This document shows positions 45,307-53,823 of a stretch of 64,000 bases of DNA, piece by piece. The translations under genes were made by a program, and so were the position numbers. Under the pieces are notes generated by a model that saw only the letters and a list, made by a program, of their open reading frames with translations, had not been told where the DNA came from and ran no database searches. The first letter of the stretch is position 1; each line of letters begins with the position of its first letter. Source of the DNA: Cognatiyoonia koreensis (GTDB lineage: Bacteria > Pseudomonadota > Alphaproteobacteria > Rhodobacterales > Rhodobacteraceae); NCBI RefSeq assembly GCF_900109295.1, contig NZ_FOIZ01000002.1, positions 496,001-560,000 on the forward strand, written 5' to 3'.

Positions 45307-46181
45307 CTGCACCTCTATTCAGTCTCATCTTGTGTACGGTAGCTTCAGACCGGCGCGTGGCGGAAATAGAACGGCTGCTCTCTTCGTTGATGCAGCAATC
45401 CTGCAGCGACTTTGAAGTTGTCGTCGTAGACCAAAACGATGAGTTTGACCTGTCAATCCTATTGGCACCGTTTCAGGACAAACTGAGCATACATCATATA
45501 ACGTCGCCAAAGGGGCTGTCTCGCTCGCGCAATCGCGGCATGGCTGTTGCGACAGGCCAGTTCTTCGCATTTCCGGACGACGATTGCTGGTACGCACCAG
45601 ATGTACTTTCGCGGGTCGCAGCTTTCTTCGCAAATAACCCAAGCTCTGCGGGTCTTCACGGAAAAGGGTCCGATCCGCAAACAGGTTTGGACATGGCCCG
45701 TTTTGACAAACGGAAAATGGATATGACCCGGGAGACTGCTTTCGAGATGTCGGTATCCTGTGCAATGTTCTATAGGTCTGGTGCTATCCGTGATGTTGGC
45801 GGCTTTGACGAAACGCTGGGACTTGGCAGTGGAACGCGCTGGCGTGGCTGCGAAGACTACGACCTTCCAATTCGCCTAGTTGATCTTGGCCATAGCATTC
45901 ATTACGACCCAACGCTTGTTATCTATCACCCTTGCCCTGCTGTTAGCTATGACAGTGCTACAATCGCAAGGGCGAAAGACCAATCGCCAAGTTTTGGGTA
46001 CCTCTTGGGAAAGCACGGCTATGCCAAGAGGGTCGCTTTGGCGAAACTTGGGCGACCGCTGGGCGGCGTTGTTTTGTCGATGTTGTCAGGTAAGTTCGGA
46101 AAGGCACGTTTCCACTTGGCAGCACTCATCGGACGCGCAAATGGCTATCTAGCCGGTCGCAGAGAAAGGACACCAGACTGA
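45303..46181 (+). CDS. Glycosyltransferase family 2
   Basis: A 292-residue GT-A inverting enzyme. The N-terminal SLILCTVASDRRVAEIERLL and VVVVDQNDEFD bind the nucleotide, and FAFPDDDCWYAPDVL holds the metal-binding Asp cluster. Acceptor-side features include MSVSCAMFYRSGAIRDVGGF and RGCEDYDLPIRLVD (the catalytic Glu-Asp region). It adds a sugar to the EPS unit on the cytoplasmic face. The gene overlaps the third sulfotransferase by 4 bp and is followed by the polymerase. Confidence 0.9.
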   Translation: MTAPLFSLILCTVASDRRVAEIERLLSSLMQQSCSDFEVVVVDQNDEFDLSILLAPFQDKLSIHHITSPKGLSRSRNRGMAVATGQFFAFPDDDCWYAPDVLSRVAAFFANNPSSAGLHGKGSDPQTGLDMARFDKRKMDMTRETAFEMSVSCAMFYRSGAIRDVGGFDETLGLGSGTRWRGCEDYDLPIRLVDLGHSIHYDPTLVIYHPCPAVSYDSATIARAKDQSPSFGYLLGKHGYAKRVALAKLGRPLGGVVLSMLSGKFGKARFHLAALIGRANGYLAGRRERTPD

Positions 46182-46182
46182 C

Positions 46183-47454
46183 GTGATCATTCGGCAATCG
46201 CATATGATGATGGCGCTCACGTTCTCGATCGCGTTCAGCCAAGTCGTTGAAATGCAGGTCAGCATCGGCGGCCCTACCGTCTCTCTTGACGAACTGCCAC
46301 TGCTCGCCTGCGCTGGCATCCTTTTGCTGTCCGGAAAGATCGGGCGGGTGTCGGGACTACTGCTTGCTTTCGGGTTAATCGAATTGGGAGTCCGGTCGAT
46401 CTACCCGCTCGTAAACGGGCAAATAGTGCCTCTGATCTCGGAAGTAATTAAGCTCGTCATTCTGTTGGCTGTTTACGGGACCTTGGCGAATAATGCCAAA
46501 GACGATGTGGATAGTTCGTTTGCCCTGTTAGCGCGATACTGGGTAATTCTCGCTGTCATCAGTGCGGGTGTCATTCTGCTTCAGTCTGCAGATCTGTTGC
46601 CAAAGCAAGCGCTGGTCCAAGGATCCATCAAGACATTCCCACGGCCCACAGGTATCCAGAACGACCCGAATTTTGCCGCGAACTCACTTGCCTTAGCGGT
46701 CTTGTTTCTCAAAATGTTGCGATTGAGACCGCTTTATCAGAACGGGTTGATCGGTCTGATGCTGATAGCAATATTCCTGACCGAGTCACGTATGGGGCTA
46801 GTTCTTGCGGTCTTTATTCTGACGTACTGGTGGTTGATCAGTTGGCGAATATCGAGCCTCAAAGCTGTACGATCGCGAGTCCTTGGCACGCTTTGCATTA
46901 TCGCGGTGGTTGCCGTCGGGTCATTCACTCTCGCCCAAAGCGATCGCAACTTCAGGGTATTTGAACGCTTCTCATCAATAGTTGCAACGCTTGAGGCAAC
47001 GACACTCCTTAGCCTCGAACGCACCCGCGGGCTGCAACGGGAATCCGCTCAGGAACGTCTCATCCTTGCGTATGCAGGATACCGGGTCTGGCGAGACAAC
47101 AAATTAATTGGCGTTGGTCAGGATAGGATCGCGCAGGAATTGCGGATTACCGCCGGCATCGAAAAATCGACGCATAACGGATACATCGACCGAATGATGA
47201 TTGGCGGTGTGTTTGGAATTTTGTTCGTGGGATTCGTGGCCTATCTGCTGCTTTTGTCGACCCGCCTCCGCTTACGGCAGTCGAAAAATCACACCATCTT
47301 AGGCGTGAAAGTACTGCTTCCAACCGTATGTATTGCGTCAATGCTGTTGAACGTATCGTTCTGGCCGGTACTTACGATGCTCGCAGCGTGTCTTGCGTCA
47401 CAGAATGTCAGCTTGCGTATCAGGCGATCGGCACCAGCCGCTCAATTGGTGTAG
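46183..47454 (+). CDS. wzy: O-antigen ligase / Wzy-like EPS polymerase
   Basis: A 423-residue membrane protein with about ten predicted helices and a large periplasmic loop (about 270-330) holding FSSIVATLEATT and GVGQDRIAQELR, then STHNGYIDRMMIGG, a pattern of the Wzy/WaaL family (His in the H-N-x-Y region). It would polymerise EPS repeat units in the periplasm. The start is GTG 46183, 1 bp after the GT2 stop; ATG 46204 is an alternative. Its 3' end overlaps wzc tail-to-tail by 13 bp. Confidence 0.85.
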   Translation: MIIRQSHMMMALTFSIAFSQVVEMQVSIGGPTVSLDELPLLACAGILLLSGKIGRVSGLLLAFGLIELGVRSIYPLVNGQIVPLISEVIKLVILLAVYGTLANNAKDDVDSSFALLARYWVILAVISAGVILLQSADLLPKQALVQGSIKTFPRPTGIQNDPNFAANSLALAVLFLKMLRLRPLYQNGLIGLMLIAIFLTESRMGLVLAVFILTYWWLISWRISSLKAVRSRVLGTLCIIAVVAVGSFTLAQSDRNFRVFERFSSIVATLEATTLLSLERTRGLQRESAQERLILAYAGYRVWRDNKLIGVGQDRIAQELRITAGIEKSTHNGYIDRMMIGGVFGILFVGFVAYLLLLSTRLRLRQSKNHTILGVKVLLPTVCIASMLLNVSFWPVLTMLAACLASQNVSLRIRRSAPAAQLV

Positions 47455-49592
47455 TACTTCGTTCCGTAAGCGGAGTAGCTTCCGTACTTACCGCCATATC
47501 CATAGCGCTTCATACCCTTTTCGCTAATCTGGCTGAGAACCAGACCGGTAATGCGCTGATTTGAGTTATGAAAGAGTCGCATAGCCTCTTCGACCAGCTG
47601 CCGATTTGTGCTGTCCCATTTGACAGAAAACAGGATTGCGTCAGCAACTTGTGAAATGATCCTCGCATCAGGCACAACCAAAACGGGCGGAGTATCTATG
47701 ATGATTACATCGTATTTCGCCCTCATCTCTTGTATCAGGGCTTTGAATTTATCAGACGAGAACAAGTCGGCAGCGTTGAGTGAGGATTTGTCGCCGGCGA
47801 GCACGTCAGCACCGAAACTTTCAGGGCGATAAACCGCTTCTTCAAGCGTGATGTCCCCGGCAAGAACAGAAACGATACCTTTCTTGGGCATATCCTGAAA
47901 ATACTCGTTCAATGTTCGTCGACGGATGTCGCCTTCTACAAGAAGTACAGATTTGCCAAGCCCGAGGAGGTTTTGCGCGAGGGCAAGCGAATTGGTCGTC
48001 TTTCCTTCACCCGGGATGGAAGAGGTCGAGACAATGATTTTCGGTGGATTGTCGACGTTTGACAGCATGACAGACGTGCGAAGGTTTCGCACGGCTTCTG
48101 CAGCCGCAGAGGTGGGTTTTTCCGCAAGATACGTCAGCACCTTGATGCGACGGCGAGCCGGAATAAGCGGAATTTGCCCCATCACGGTATAGCCTGTGAA
48201 CGCTTCCAGATCACGCGCTGTGCGGAAACTGTTGTTGCGCGCCTCGCGGTAGAGAACCCAAGCCGCCCCAACCAATAGCCCGAGGATTGTCGATAGTACT
48301 AGGATCAGTGGCTTGCGTGGTTCGGCTGGAGCATTTGGGATGATGGCGTGAGAAAGGATGCGGCTGTCTGCTTGCTGAATACCTTGCTGTGCAGAAGTTT
48401 CCTTCAGCCGGGTTAGGAAGTACTCGTAAAGCAAACGGCTTGCCTCAGCCTCGCGGGTAAGCTGCTGAAGCTTGATAAGGTCTTCACCTTGTCGCTCTAA
48501 CTGCGCATCGAGTTCCATCTCTGATGCAAGCAACGCGGCAAGTTGCTGATCCGCCCTTAGGAGTTCCAACCGAGCACGATCAACGACAAGACCGAAACGA
48601 GTATCGAATGCAGTCCGAATTGCATCGTCGGACTCGGCCCTTTGCGCGAATCTGGAAAGCTGCGTGTCATTCGCAATTCGAACCTTGTCGTCAACAGTTA
48701 CGGCGTTTTCGAGGCTGGTCAATCGTGCCTGAGCCGTGACGCGCGCTGCTTCGGCGGATCCGATCCGATCACGCAGCTCCTTTATCTGGCGCTCTAATCC
48801 CTGCAACCCTTCGATCGACACAAGGTCGGTAGATGCACTGAAGTCCTTGACCGCCGCCTCCGCCTCTTCAAGTTCAAGCTGAAGCTCGGAGACCCTGTTG
48901 CTAAGCCAGGTCGTGGCCTGTTCGGTTGCTTCGAATTTCACTTCGATCTGGTTGAGGATATAGAGTTCGACAATCGTATCGGCGATCAGGGCTGATTTTT
49001 CGGCAGACTCCGTTTCGACCGTAATCTGGAACACGAGGCTGAGCGGCACGTTCCGAATTGTAACCTTGTCGAGAAGGCGGGTCACCACGCCATCGCGTTT
49101 GCGTACCACAGCCTGCTCTGCGGGAAGAATGACACGCTGCTCGGGCAGTCCGATCAATTCGCGAACATATGTTTCTGCACGTTCGAACACGGTTTCAGGC
49201 TGAAGCGCCTTGTTGAATTCCGGGTCGTTCACCAAATCCAGACGATCGACGACCTTTCCCATAAGATCGCGGGCACGCAGTACCTCGACCTCGGAATTAA
49301 CTTCCGTCGTATCACCGGAGATTCCGCCTACTACACTTTGCAGATCGACGATCTGATCCTGATTGGTTTCGAGGATGACAACTGTTGTGGCGCGATACAG
49401 CGGCGTGGCAAGTGAAAATACGTAATATGCAGCAATGGAGATCGCGATGATTGTGACAAACGCGATCGTCCACTTGCCCCGCCAAAGCGCAGCAAGCAAT
49501 TCGCCAAGGTCAAGAATTTCCGTGTCGGATTTTTCGGAACCAGTTGCGTTTGCCCCTGCAATGGGCTGCTTGCTCGTTATGCTGTCTGACAT
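47442..49592 (-). CDS. wzc: Polysaccharide co-polymerase / tyrosine autokinase, Wzc family
   Basis: A 716-residue protein with a Wzz-type chain-length domain and a BY-kinase domain. Two transmembrane helices (about 40-60 and 430-450) bracket a long periplasmic coiled coil. The kinase has Walker A IPGEGKTTNSLALAQ, Walker A' VLLVEGDIRR and Walker B YDVIIIDTPPVL. The C-terminus is a Tyr cluster (YGYGGKYGSYSAYGTKYY) for autophosphorylation. It controls EPS chain length with wza and wzy. No cognate phosphatase (Wzb) is present in the window. ATG 49592 lacks a strong ribosome site. Confidence 0.94.
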   Translation of the reverse strand: MSDSITSKQPIAGANATGSEKSDTEILDLGELLAALWRGKWTIAFVTIIAISIAAYYVFSLATPLYRATTVVILETNQDQIVDLQSVVGGISGDTTEVNSEVEVLRARDLMGKVVDRLDLVNDPEFNKALQPETVFERAETYVRELIGLPEQRVILPAEQAVVRKRDGVVTRLLDKVTIRNVPLSLVFQITVETESAEKSALIADTIVELYILNQIEVKFEATEQATTWLSNRVSELQLELEEAEAAVKDFSASTDLVSIEGLQGLERQIKELRDRIGSAEAARVTAQARLTSLENAVTVDDKVRIANDTQLSRFAQRAESDDAIRTAFDTRFGLVVDRARLELLRADQQLAALLASEMELDAQLERQGEDLIKLQQLTREAEASRLLYEYFLTRLKETSAQQGIQQADSRILSHAIIPNAPAEPRKPLILVLSTILGLLVGAAWVLYREARNNSFRTARDLEAFTGYTVMGQIPLIPARRRIKVLTYLAEKPTSAAAEAVRNLRTSVMLSNVDNPPKIIVSTSSIPGEGKTTNSLALAQNLLGLGKSVLLVEGDIRRRTLNEYFQDMPKKGIVSVLAGDITLEEAVYRPESFGADVLAGDKSSLNAADLFSSDKFKALIQEMRAKYDVIIIDTPPVLVVPDARIISQVADAILFSVKWDSTNRQLVEEAMRLFHNSNQRITGLVLSQISEKGMKRYGYGGKYGSYSAYGTKYYTN

Positions 49593-49671
49593 CACAATAG
49601 GATTTGCACTGCTCGTCTTGTACGGGACTGCACATCTCTAGCGCAGACAGCACAGCTTTGACAGCGGCTAA

Positions 49672-50358
49672 TTATCGTCCGGTCCGACCAAAGATCGCGC
49701 TGGCGGTCTTTATGATAAGGAGACAATCCAGACGAAACGAAATCTGGTGACTGTAAAGAATGTCGAACCGTACGCGCTCATCATAGCTTGTGTCGTTGCG
49801 TCCAGATGTCTGCCAAAGGCCGGTTATGCCGGGCGTCAGTGACAGGTACGTCGCTTTTCCATGCCGGTACCGGAGCAGTTCATCCGCGATAACAGGCCGC
49901 GGTCCGACAAAGCTCATCTCTCCTTTGAGGACATTCCAAATTTGTGGAAGTTCATCCAAGCTGGTTGAGCGTAGAATGCGGCCGAAACGCGTGACGCGCG
50001 GGTCGGTTGTAAGTTTCTGCGAACTCGCCCATTCAGCTGCAGCTTCGGGATTGTCCTTTAGATAAGTCGTCAGCTTCTCTTCTGCATTGGCAACCATCGA
50101 GCGGATCTTCCAGCATTGAAAGCGCACACCGTTCTTGCCGATGCGTTCATGACCATAAAAGCCAACACCGCCATCCCGAACGGTCAACACCCAAAGCATG
50201 AAAATCACAGGAATAAGAAATGGTAGCAGGAGTATCGCAAACACGATGTCGAACGCCCGTTTACCGAAAGCCGTGTAGAAACCATCACCCTGCCCTGCAG
50301 CTTGCGCGACATAGAATTCGCCAGTTGCGGACAAGGAATCGCTGTTCTCGTGTTTCAA
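49672..50358 (-). CDS. EPS priming sugar-phosphate transferase (ExoY/WbaP type)
   Basis: A 228-residue initiating glycosyltransferase that loads the first sugar-phosphate onto undecaprenyl phosphate. One membrane helix (about 35-60) follows FGKRAFDIVFAILLL. The catalytic domain has WKIRSMVANAEEKL, TRFGRILRSTSLDELPQIWNVLKGEMSFVGPRP (key ones RSTSLDELPQ, GPRP) and SLTPGITGLWQTSGRND. The start is inferred as TTG 50358, preceded by a G-run; the frame extends to 50391. It is upstream of wzc on the minus strand and probably co-transcribed with it. Confidence 0.88.
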   Translation of the reverse strand: MKHENSDSLSATGEFYVAQAAGQGDGFYTAFGKRAFDIVFAILLLPFLIPVIFMLWVLTVRDGGVGFYGHERIGKNGVRFQCWKIRSMVANAEEKLTTYLKDNPEAAAEWASSQKLTTDPRVTRFGRILRSTSLDELPQIWNVLKGEMSFVGPRPVIADELLRYRHGKATYLSLTPGITGLWQTSGRNDTSYDERVRFDILYSHQISFRLDCLLIIKTASAIFGRTGR

Positions 50359-50804
50359 ATTAACCCCCCCGGGAACCAAGACCCTTAACAATCAAAATCT
50401 CACAAAGTACTTTTTGGAACGTAAATTCTTACTCAGTCGATAAATTTCATTTAACACACTTACAATTAGCAGATTTCTTTCGAATCAGAAATGGCAAGAT
50501 GATGCCTCATAAAGGGGTTTTTTGTGCCTATTTAGTGGTCGTTATCCAAGAAAAGTCTACTTTTGTAACAATCAGCAAAGCCTAGACATATGATTCGTCC
50601 GAATCACCCGCAAGAAGTGCGAGTCTCGGCCCCTCGGTCGGGCACTGGTAATGTGCAGCCTCTGTAGCTTTCTGATGTGCATGTCCTTTCGGGATAATCT
50701 GTCGTTGTCGAGAGGAATATTGGCCCATTGCTCCATGCAATCGATCCTTGGCCATCAATCGATTGAAAAATACAGGCAGCCAGGAAACCCGCCTGTGCAG
50801 GTCG
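50359..50804. other. 446-bp spacer between the sulfatase operon and the priming transferase
   Basis: AT-rich sequence with no coding character. It should hold the 3' end of the sulfatase transcript and the promoter of the priming-transferase gene, both read on the minus strand. The palindrome CAATCGATTG is at about 50757-50766, with a second CAATCGAT about 20 bp before it. TTGTAA followed after 17 bp by TATCGA on the minus strand (around 50435-50465) is a possible promoter. No clear terminator is seen. Confidence 0.45.
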
Positions 50805-53042
50805 TCAGGTGTCGATCACGACAGAAGCTTCAAGATCGGATATCGTGATCTTTGCTGCTGAATTCACCATAACGGATCGACCCTTGTGCCACATCAGGAT
50901 CGAATGATCCGTAATCTGGCGGTACTCTGGCGTAGCATTCCATGCGGTCAGATTGATTTCTTCACCGATCTCCCAATCCGTGATCTGGCAGGAACCGGCA
51001 CGTCCGATGATGAACGTGTCCTTGCCCTGTCCCCCGCTCATGATGTCATCGCCTAGGGATATCAGCGTATCCTTGCCCTGACCACCGAACATTGTATCGC
51101 GCCCCGGACCGCCGATGATCAAGTCATCCCCCATGCCCCCATCAAGATAGTCGTCACCAGACCCGCCATCCAGCGTGTCCGCGTTTTCGCCGCCATAAAG
51201 CTGGTCGTCACCGGTGCCGCCATACGCAGACGACTCACCGATGATGATGCTGAGATGATCGTCCCCGGCTCCACCATAGATGCCCGCGCCCGAGCGTGCG
51301 GTCAGCGTGTCGTTACCGTCATCACCATATCCGACGGCCTCGGGGCCGCTGACGTGAACTTCGTCATCGCCATGCCCACCGTAAAGCGTCGATTTGTTCG
51401 GACCCGTCATGATATCGTTGCCACCATAGCCATAGCCAACGTAAGACCGCTGCGGTCCGTCCACGCGGTTATCAAGATTGTTAAGGTGGATTTCCGGCAT
51501 CGTCGGCGCACGCTTGACGGCAAGGAACAGGTTTTCGATCCCGTCTGGAAGCGTATAAGTCGTATCGCCCTGCCAGCCGCCCAGATAGATCGTGTCGTTA
51601 CCGCCATCGTCCTTGATTTCGACGTCGGCACCTTCCCACAGAAAATAGGAATCGTCGCCCGTGCCGCCATGCACGCTTGCGCCGGCCTGCAGTGCATATT
51701 GCAGCGCCTCGGCAATCGGCGGCAGCACGTCGGACGTGTGGAAAAGCCCGTTGCGCGCGCTTTCGACCACCAGTCGGTTGCGCATGTCTGCAATCAATTC
51801 CGCCTCGTCGATCAGGTTCTTTGACTGCTGCGGATCGGCCACGACGTTGTAAATTTCTTCGTCGCCATTGGGATAGAGAATATAGCGGTAATCCCCGGCA
51901 CGAATACCAGTCGCGCCATAGACTGACGACAAGGCCCCGCGTTTTTCGTATTCGCCGGGCTGGTCAGGCAACAAGGGGCGCAGGGATTGCGATTGAATGC
52001 GTGCCGGAATGTCTTCGCCAATCAGATCAAGACATGTTGGAAAAATGTCCATCAGGGTGACGGGTTCGTCGACTTCGCTGCCTTTGGTCTGACCGGGCAT
52101 CTTCACGATCAGCGGTGTACGCGCCGCTTCTTCCCAAAGCGTGAACTTGCCCCAAACATCGTGATCACCGACGTGGTAACCGTGATCTGACACAACAACG
52201 ACAGCTGTATCCTTGTCCTTGCCGCTGGCTTCCAGCGCGTCCAGAAAACGGCCGATGTGATGATCGACATGGGTGATGCAGGCCAGATAGGCACGCACGT
52301 GGTGCTGCCACGCCTCGAAATCTTTGCCAGGCCAGACGGTGCCGTCGCCCATGAACTGTTCCGCATAGGTGGTCGGCCGCGGCAAATCACCAAGCGCCCA
52401 GCTGGTCGGTTCTTCTATCAGCGTGCGGTCATAGCGTTCGTAACACCACTTGGGCGCGATGTAGCGGGTATGAGGATGCTGGAACCCCAACATGACCGTC
52501 CAAGGTTTATCTTCGGGTAGACGCTCCAGCGCGTCGATCCCATATTGCGCCACGCGATAGTCATAAAAGTCTTTATCATGTCCTTCGATCCCCTCGATCC
52601 CGAGAGGCGATTCAAAATAGACCTCGCGATCTTCCGGCGCGGCCTGCGTCGGAAAGAAAAGCCCCCGCGGCATGACTTCGTGGTGCATTTGCCGCTGCTG
52701 ATGAACGGGCTGCGGGTAATAGCCGTGCATGATCTTGCCCGCATGGACAACGTAATGCCCTGCCCGTTTGATGACGGATGACAGGTTATCTCGCGTCGGG
52801 ATGAACTGATACCATTCCTGCCCATGGTTGGAATGGACACCGGATTCAAACGGGCTCCAGCCTGTCATTGCAGATGCACGCGACGGACCGCAAATAGGGA
52901 TAAAGGCGTAGGCTGCGTTGAATACCGTCGCGGTTTCGCAAAGCTTGTCGAGGTTCGGGGTTTGGATGGGCTGACCAAACGTATTCCTGAACAGGCGATA
53001 CGTGAACAGATCGTCAATGTAGATCAGTGCAAGATTAGACAC
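50805..53042 (-). CDS. Sulfatase with C-terminal RTX domain (iduronate-2-sulfatase-like)
   Basis: A 745-residue fusion. Residues 1 to about 440 form a type I sulfatase: metal ligands Asp10-Asp11 (IYIDDLF), the formylglycine motif CGPSR at 51-55 (Cys51 is the residue to be oxidised), Lys103 in HAGKIMHG, His189/His191 in FQHPHT, and Asp286-His287 in SDHGYHVGDH with Lys299 after it. The SDHG and GK-FTLWEEAARTPLIV pattern resembles iduronate-2-sulfatases. From about 480 to 680 RTX repeats follow, then a tail fitting a type I secretion signal. There is no signal peptide. GTG 53042 is chosen because it overlaps the upstream stop by 8 bp; the frame is open to 53108. Confidence 0.9.
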   Translation of the reverse strand: MSNLALIYIDDLFTYRLFRNTFGQPIQTPNLDKLCETATVFNAAYAFIPICGPSRASAMTGWSPFESGVHSNHGQEWYQFIPTRDNLSSVIKRAGHYVVHAGKIMHGYYPQPVHQQRQMHHEVMPRGLFFPTQAAPEDREVYFESPLGIEGIEGHDKDFYDYRVAQYGIDALERLPEDKPWTVMLGFQHPHTRYIAPKWCYERYDRTLIEEPTSWALGDLPRPTTYAEQFMGDGTVWPGKDFEAWQHHVRAYLACITHVDHHIGRFLDALEASGKDKDTAVVVVSDHGYHVGDHDVWGKFTLWEEAARTPLIVKMPGQTKGSEVDEPVTLMDIFPTCLDLIGEDIPARIQSQSLRPLLPDQPGEYEKRGALSSVYGATGIRAGDYRYILYPNGDEEIYNVVADPQQSKNLIDEAELIADMRNRLVVESARNGLFHTSDVLPPIAEALQYALQAGASVHGGTGDDSYFLWEGADVEIKDDGGNDTIYLGGWQGDTTYTLPDGIENLFLAVKRAPTMPEIHLNNLDNRVDGPQRSYVGYGYGGNDIMTGPNKSTLYGGHGDDEVHVSGPEAVGYGDDGNDTLTARSGAGIYGGAGDDHLSIIIGESSAYGGTGDDQLYGGENADTLDGGSGDDYLDGGMGDDLIIGGPGRDTMFGGQGKDTLISLGDDIMSGGQGKDTFIIGRAGSCQITDWEIGEEINLTAWNATPEYRQITDHSILMWHKGRSVMVNSAAKITISDLEASVVIDT

Positions 53043-53814
53043 GCGACGGACTTTCGACGTAGATCTCGGTAAAGTAGCGATCAAGCAATTCCAGCGCATC
53101 GCCTTCACTCAGAATGTCCGTGTCAAACGCCAACATTTCAAGAAAGTGGCCGCGCCAAGACCGTGGTGCAGAAGGTGTTGGCGCATCTGGTTTTTCTGCA
53201 ATCTGATCCGCAGCGAACACGACGCTGCAAGGTTGTTCGTGCGGATTCTCAAAAGCCACTTCGCCAATTTCGCCGGTCTTGGTCAAATCACGCACGCGAA
53301 ACCTGACTTTGCCGTCTGACGCAGATAGAATCGCAAGAAAAACGCCGGCGGCGTCCCATTCTGCCGGCCCTTCCAGAATATCCTGACCATTGTGCTTCAC
53401 GATGTAGCGATCGGCCTGACGTAACAGACGAACGCTCTTTTGCTTGCTGCAAATCGCGAACAAGGTCTGTGGTGAGTTAATCAGCGCTTCGAGATCGCAG
53501 ACAGCAGCAAGACTGAAACAAGAACCGTCAAGATTGGTGTCCACGCCAAGGTAGTCAAGAACATCGCGTTCATGAAAGGCTGCCGGAAAGCCCGCAGTTT
53601 CGGACAATTGCGGGCCCATGCTGAATTCCGGTGCCCGCAGCGCAAGGTTGCCTGCACGGGGGCGAATTTCAACGATACTCTCGTCCACGACCTCCAGATC
53701 GGGAGAGTCCACCGTGCACCATGTCAGGCACTGTCCAGTCGCGTTCATCTGGCCGCTGTAGTCCGTCAAGTTCAGCCCCAACCCCGGTGCCGGTCCGTCG
53801 ATCCTGATGGTCAT
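53035..53814 (-). CDS. LamG/concanavalin-like protein in sulfatase operon
   Basis: A 259-residue protein without a signal peptide. The region from about 85 to 255 reads like a LamG/concanavalin-A-like beta-sandwich: alternating hydrophobic strands, GSCFSLAAVCDLEA, and a final LEMLAFDTDILSEGDALELL helix-strand typical of LamG modules. This is pattern recognition, not a confirmed hit. ATG 53814 has AGGGGGC upstream and begins 9 bp after the end of the first operon gene. It may bind sugars in the same polysaccharide that the sulfatase attacks. Confidence 0.55.
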   Translation of the reverse strand: MTIRIDGPAPGLGLNLTDYSGQMNATGQCLTWCTVDSPDLEVVDESIVEIRPRAGNLALRAPEFSMGPQLSETAGFPAAFHERDVLDYLGVDTNLDGSCFSLAAVCDLEALINSPQTLFAICSKQKSVRLLRQADRYIVKHNGQDILEGPAEWDAAGVFLAILSASDGKVRFRVRDLTKTGEIGEVAFENPHEQPCSVVFAADQIAEKPDAPTPSAPRSWRGHFLEMLAFDTDILSEGDALELLDRYFTEIYVESPSRV

Positions 53815-53823
53815 GAACGCCCC

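Noticed and set aside
27692-50358. Whole EPS locus considered as a recently acquired mobile island
   Set aside because: No integrase, transposase or flanking direct repeat is visible, and the nearby tRNA-Leu at 25221-25307 has no second copy of its 3' end in the window. Transfer cannot be supported from the sequence alone.
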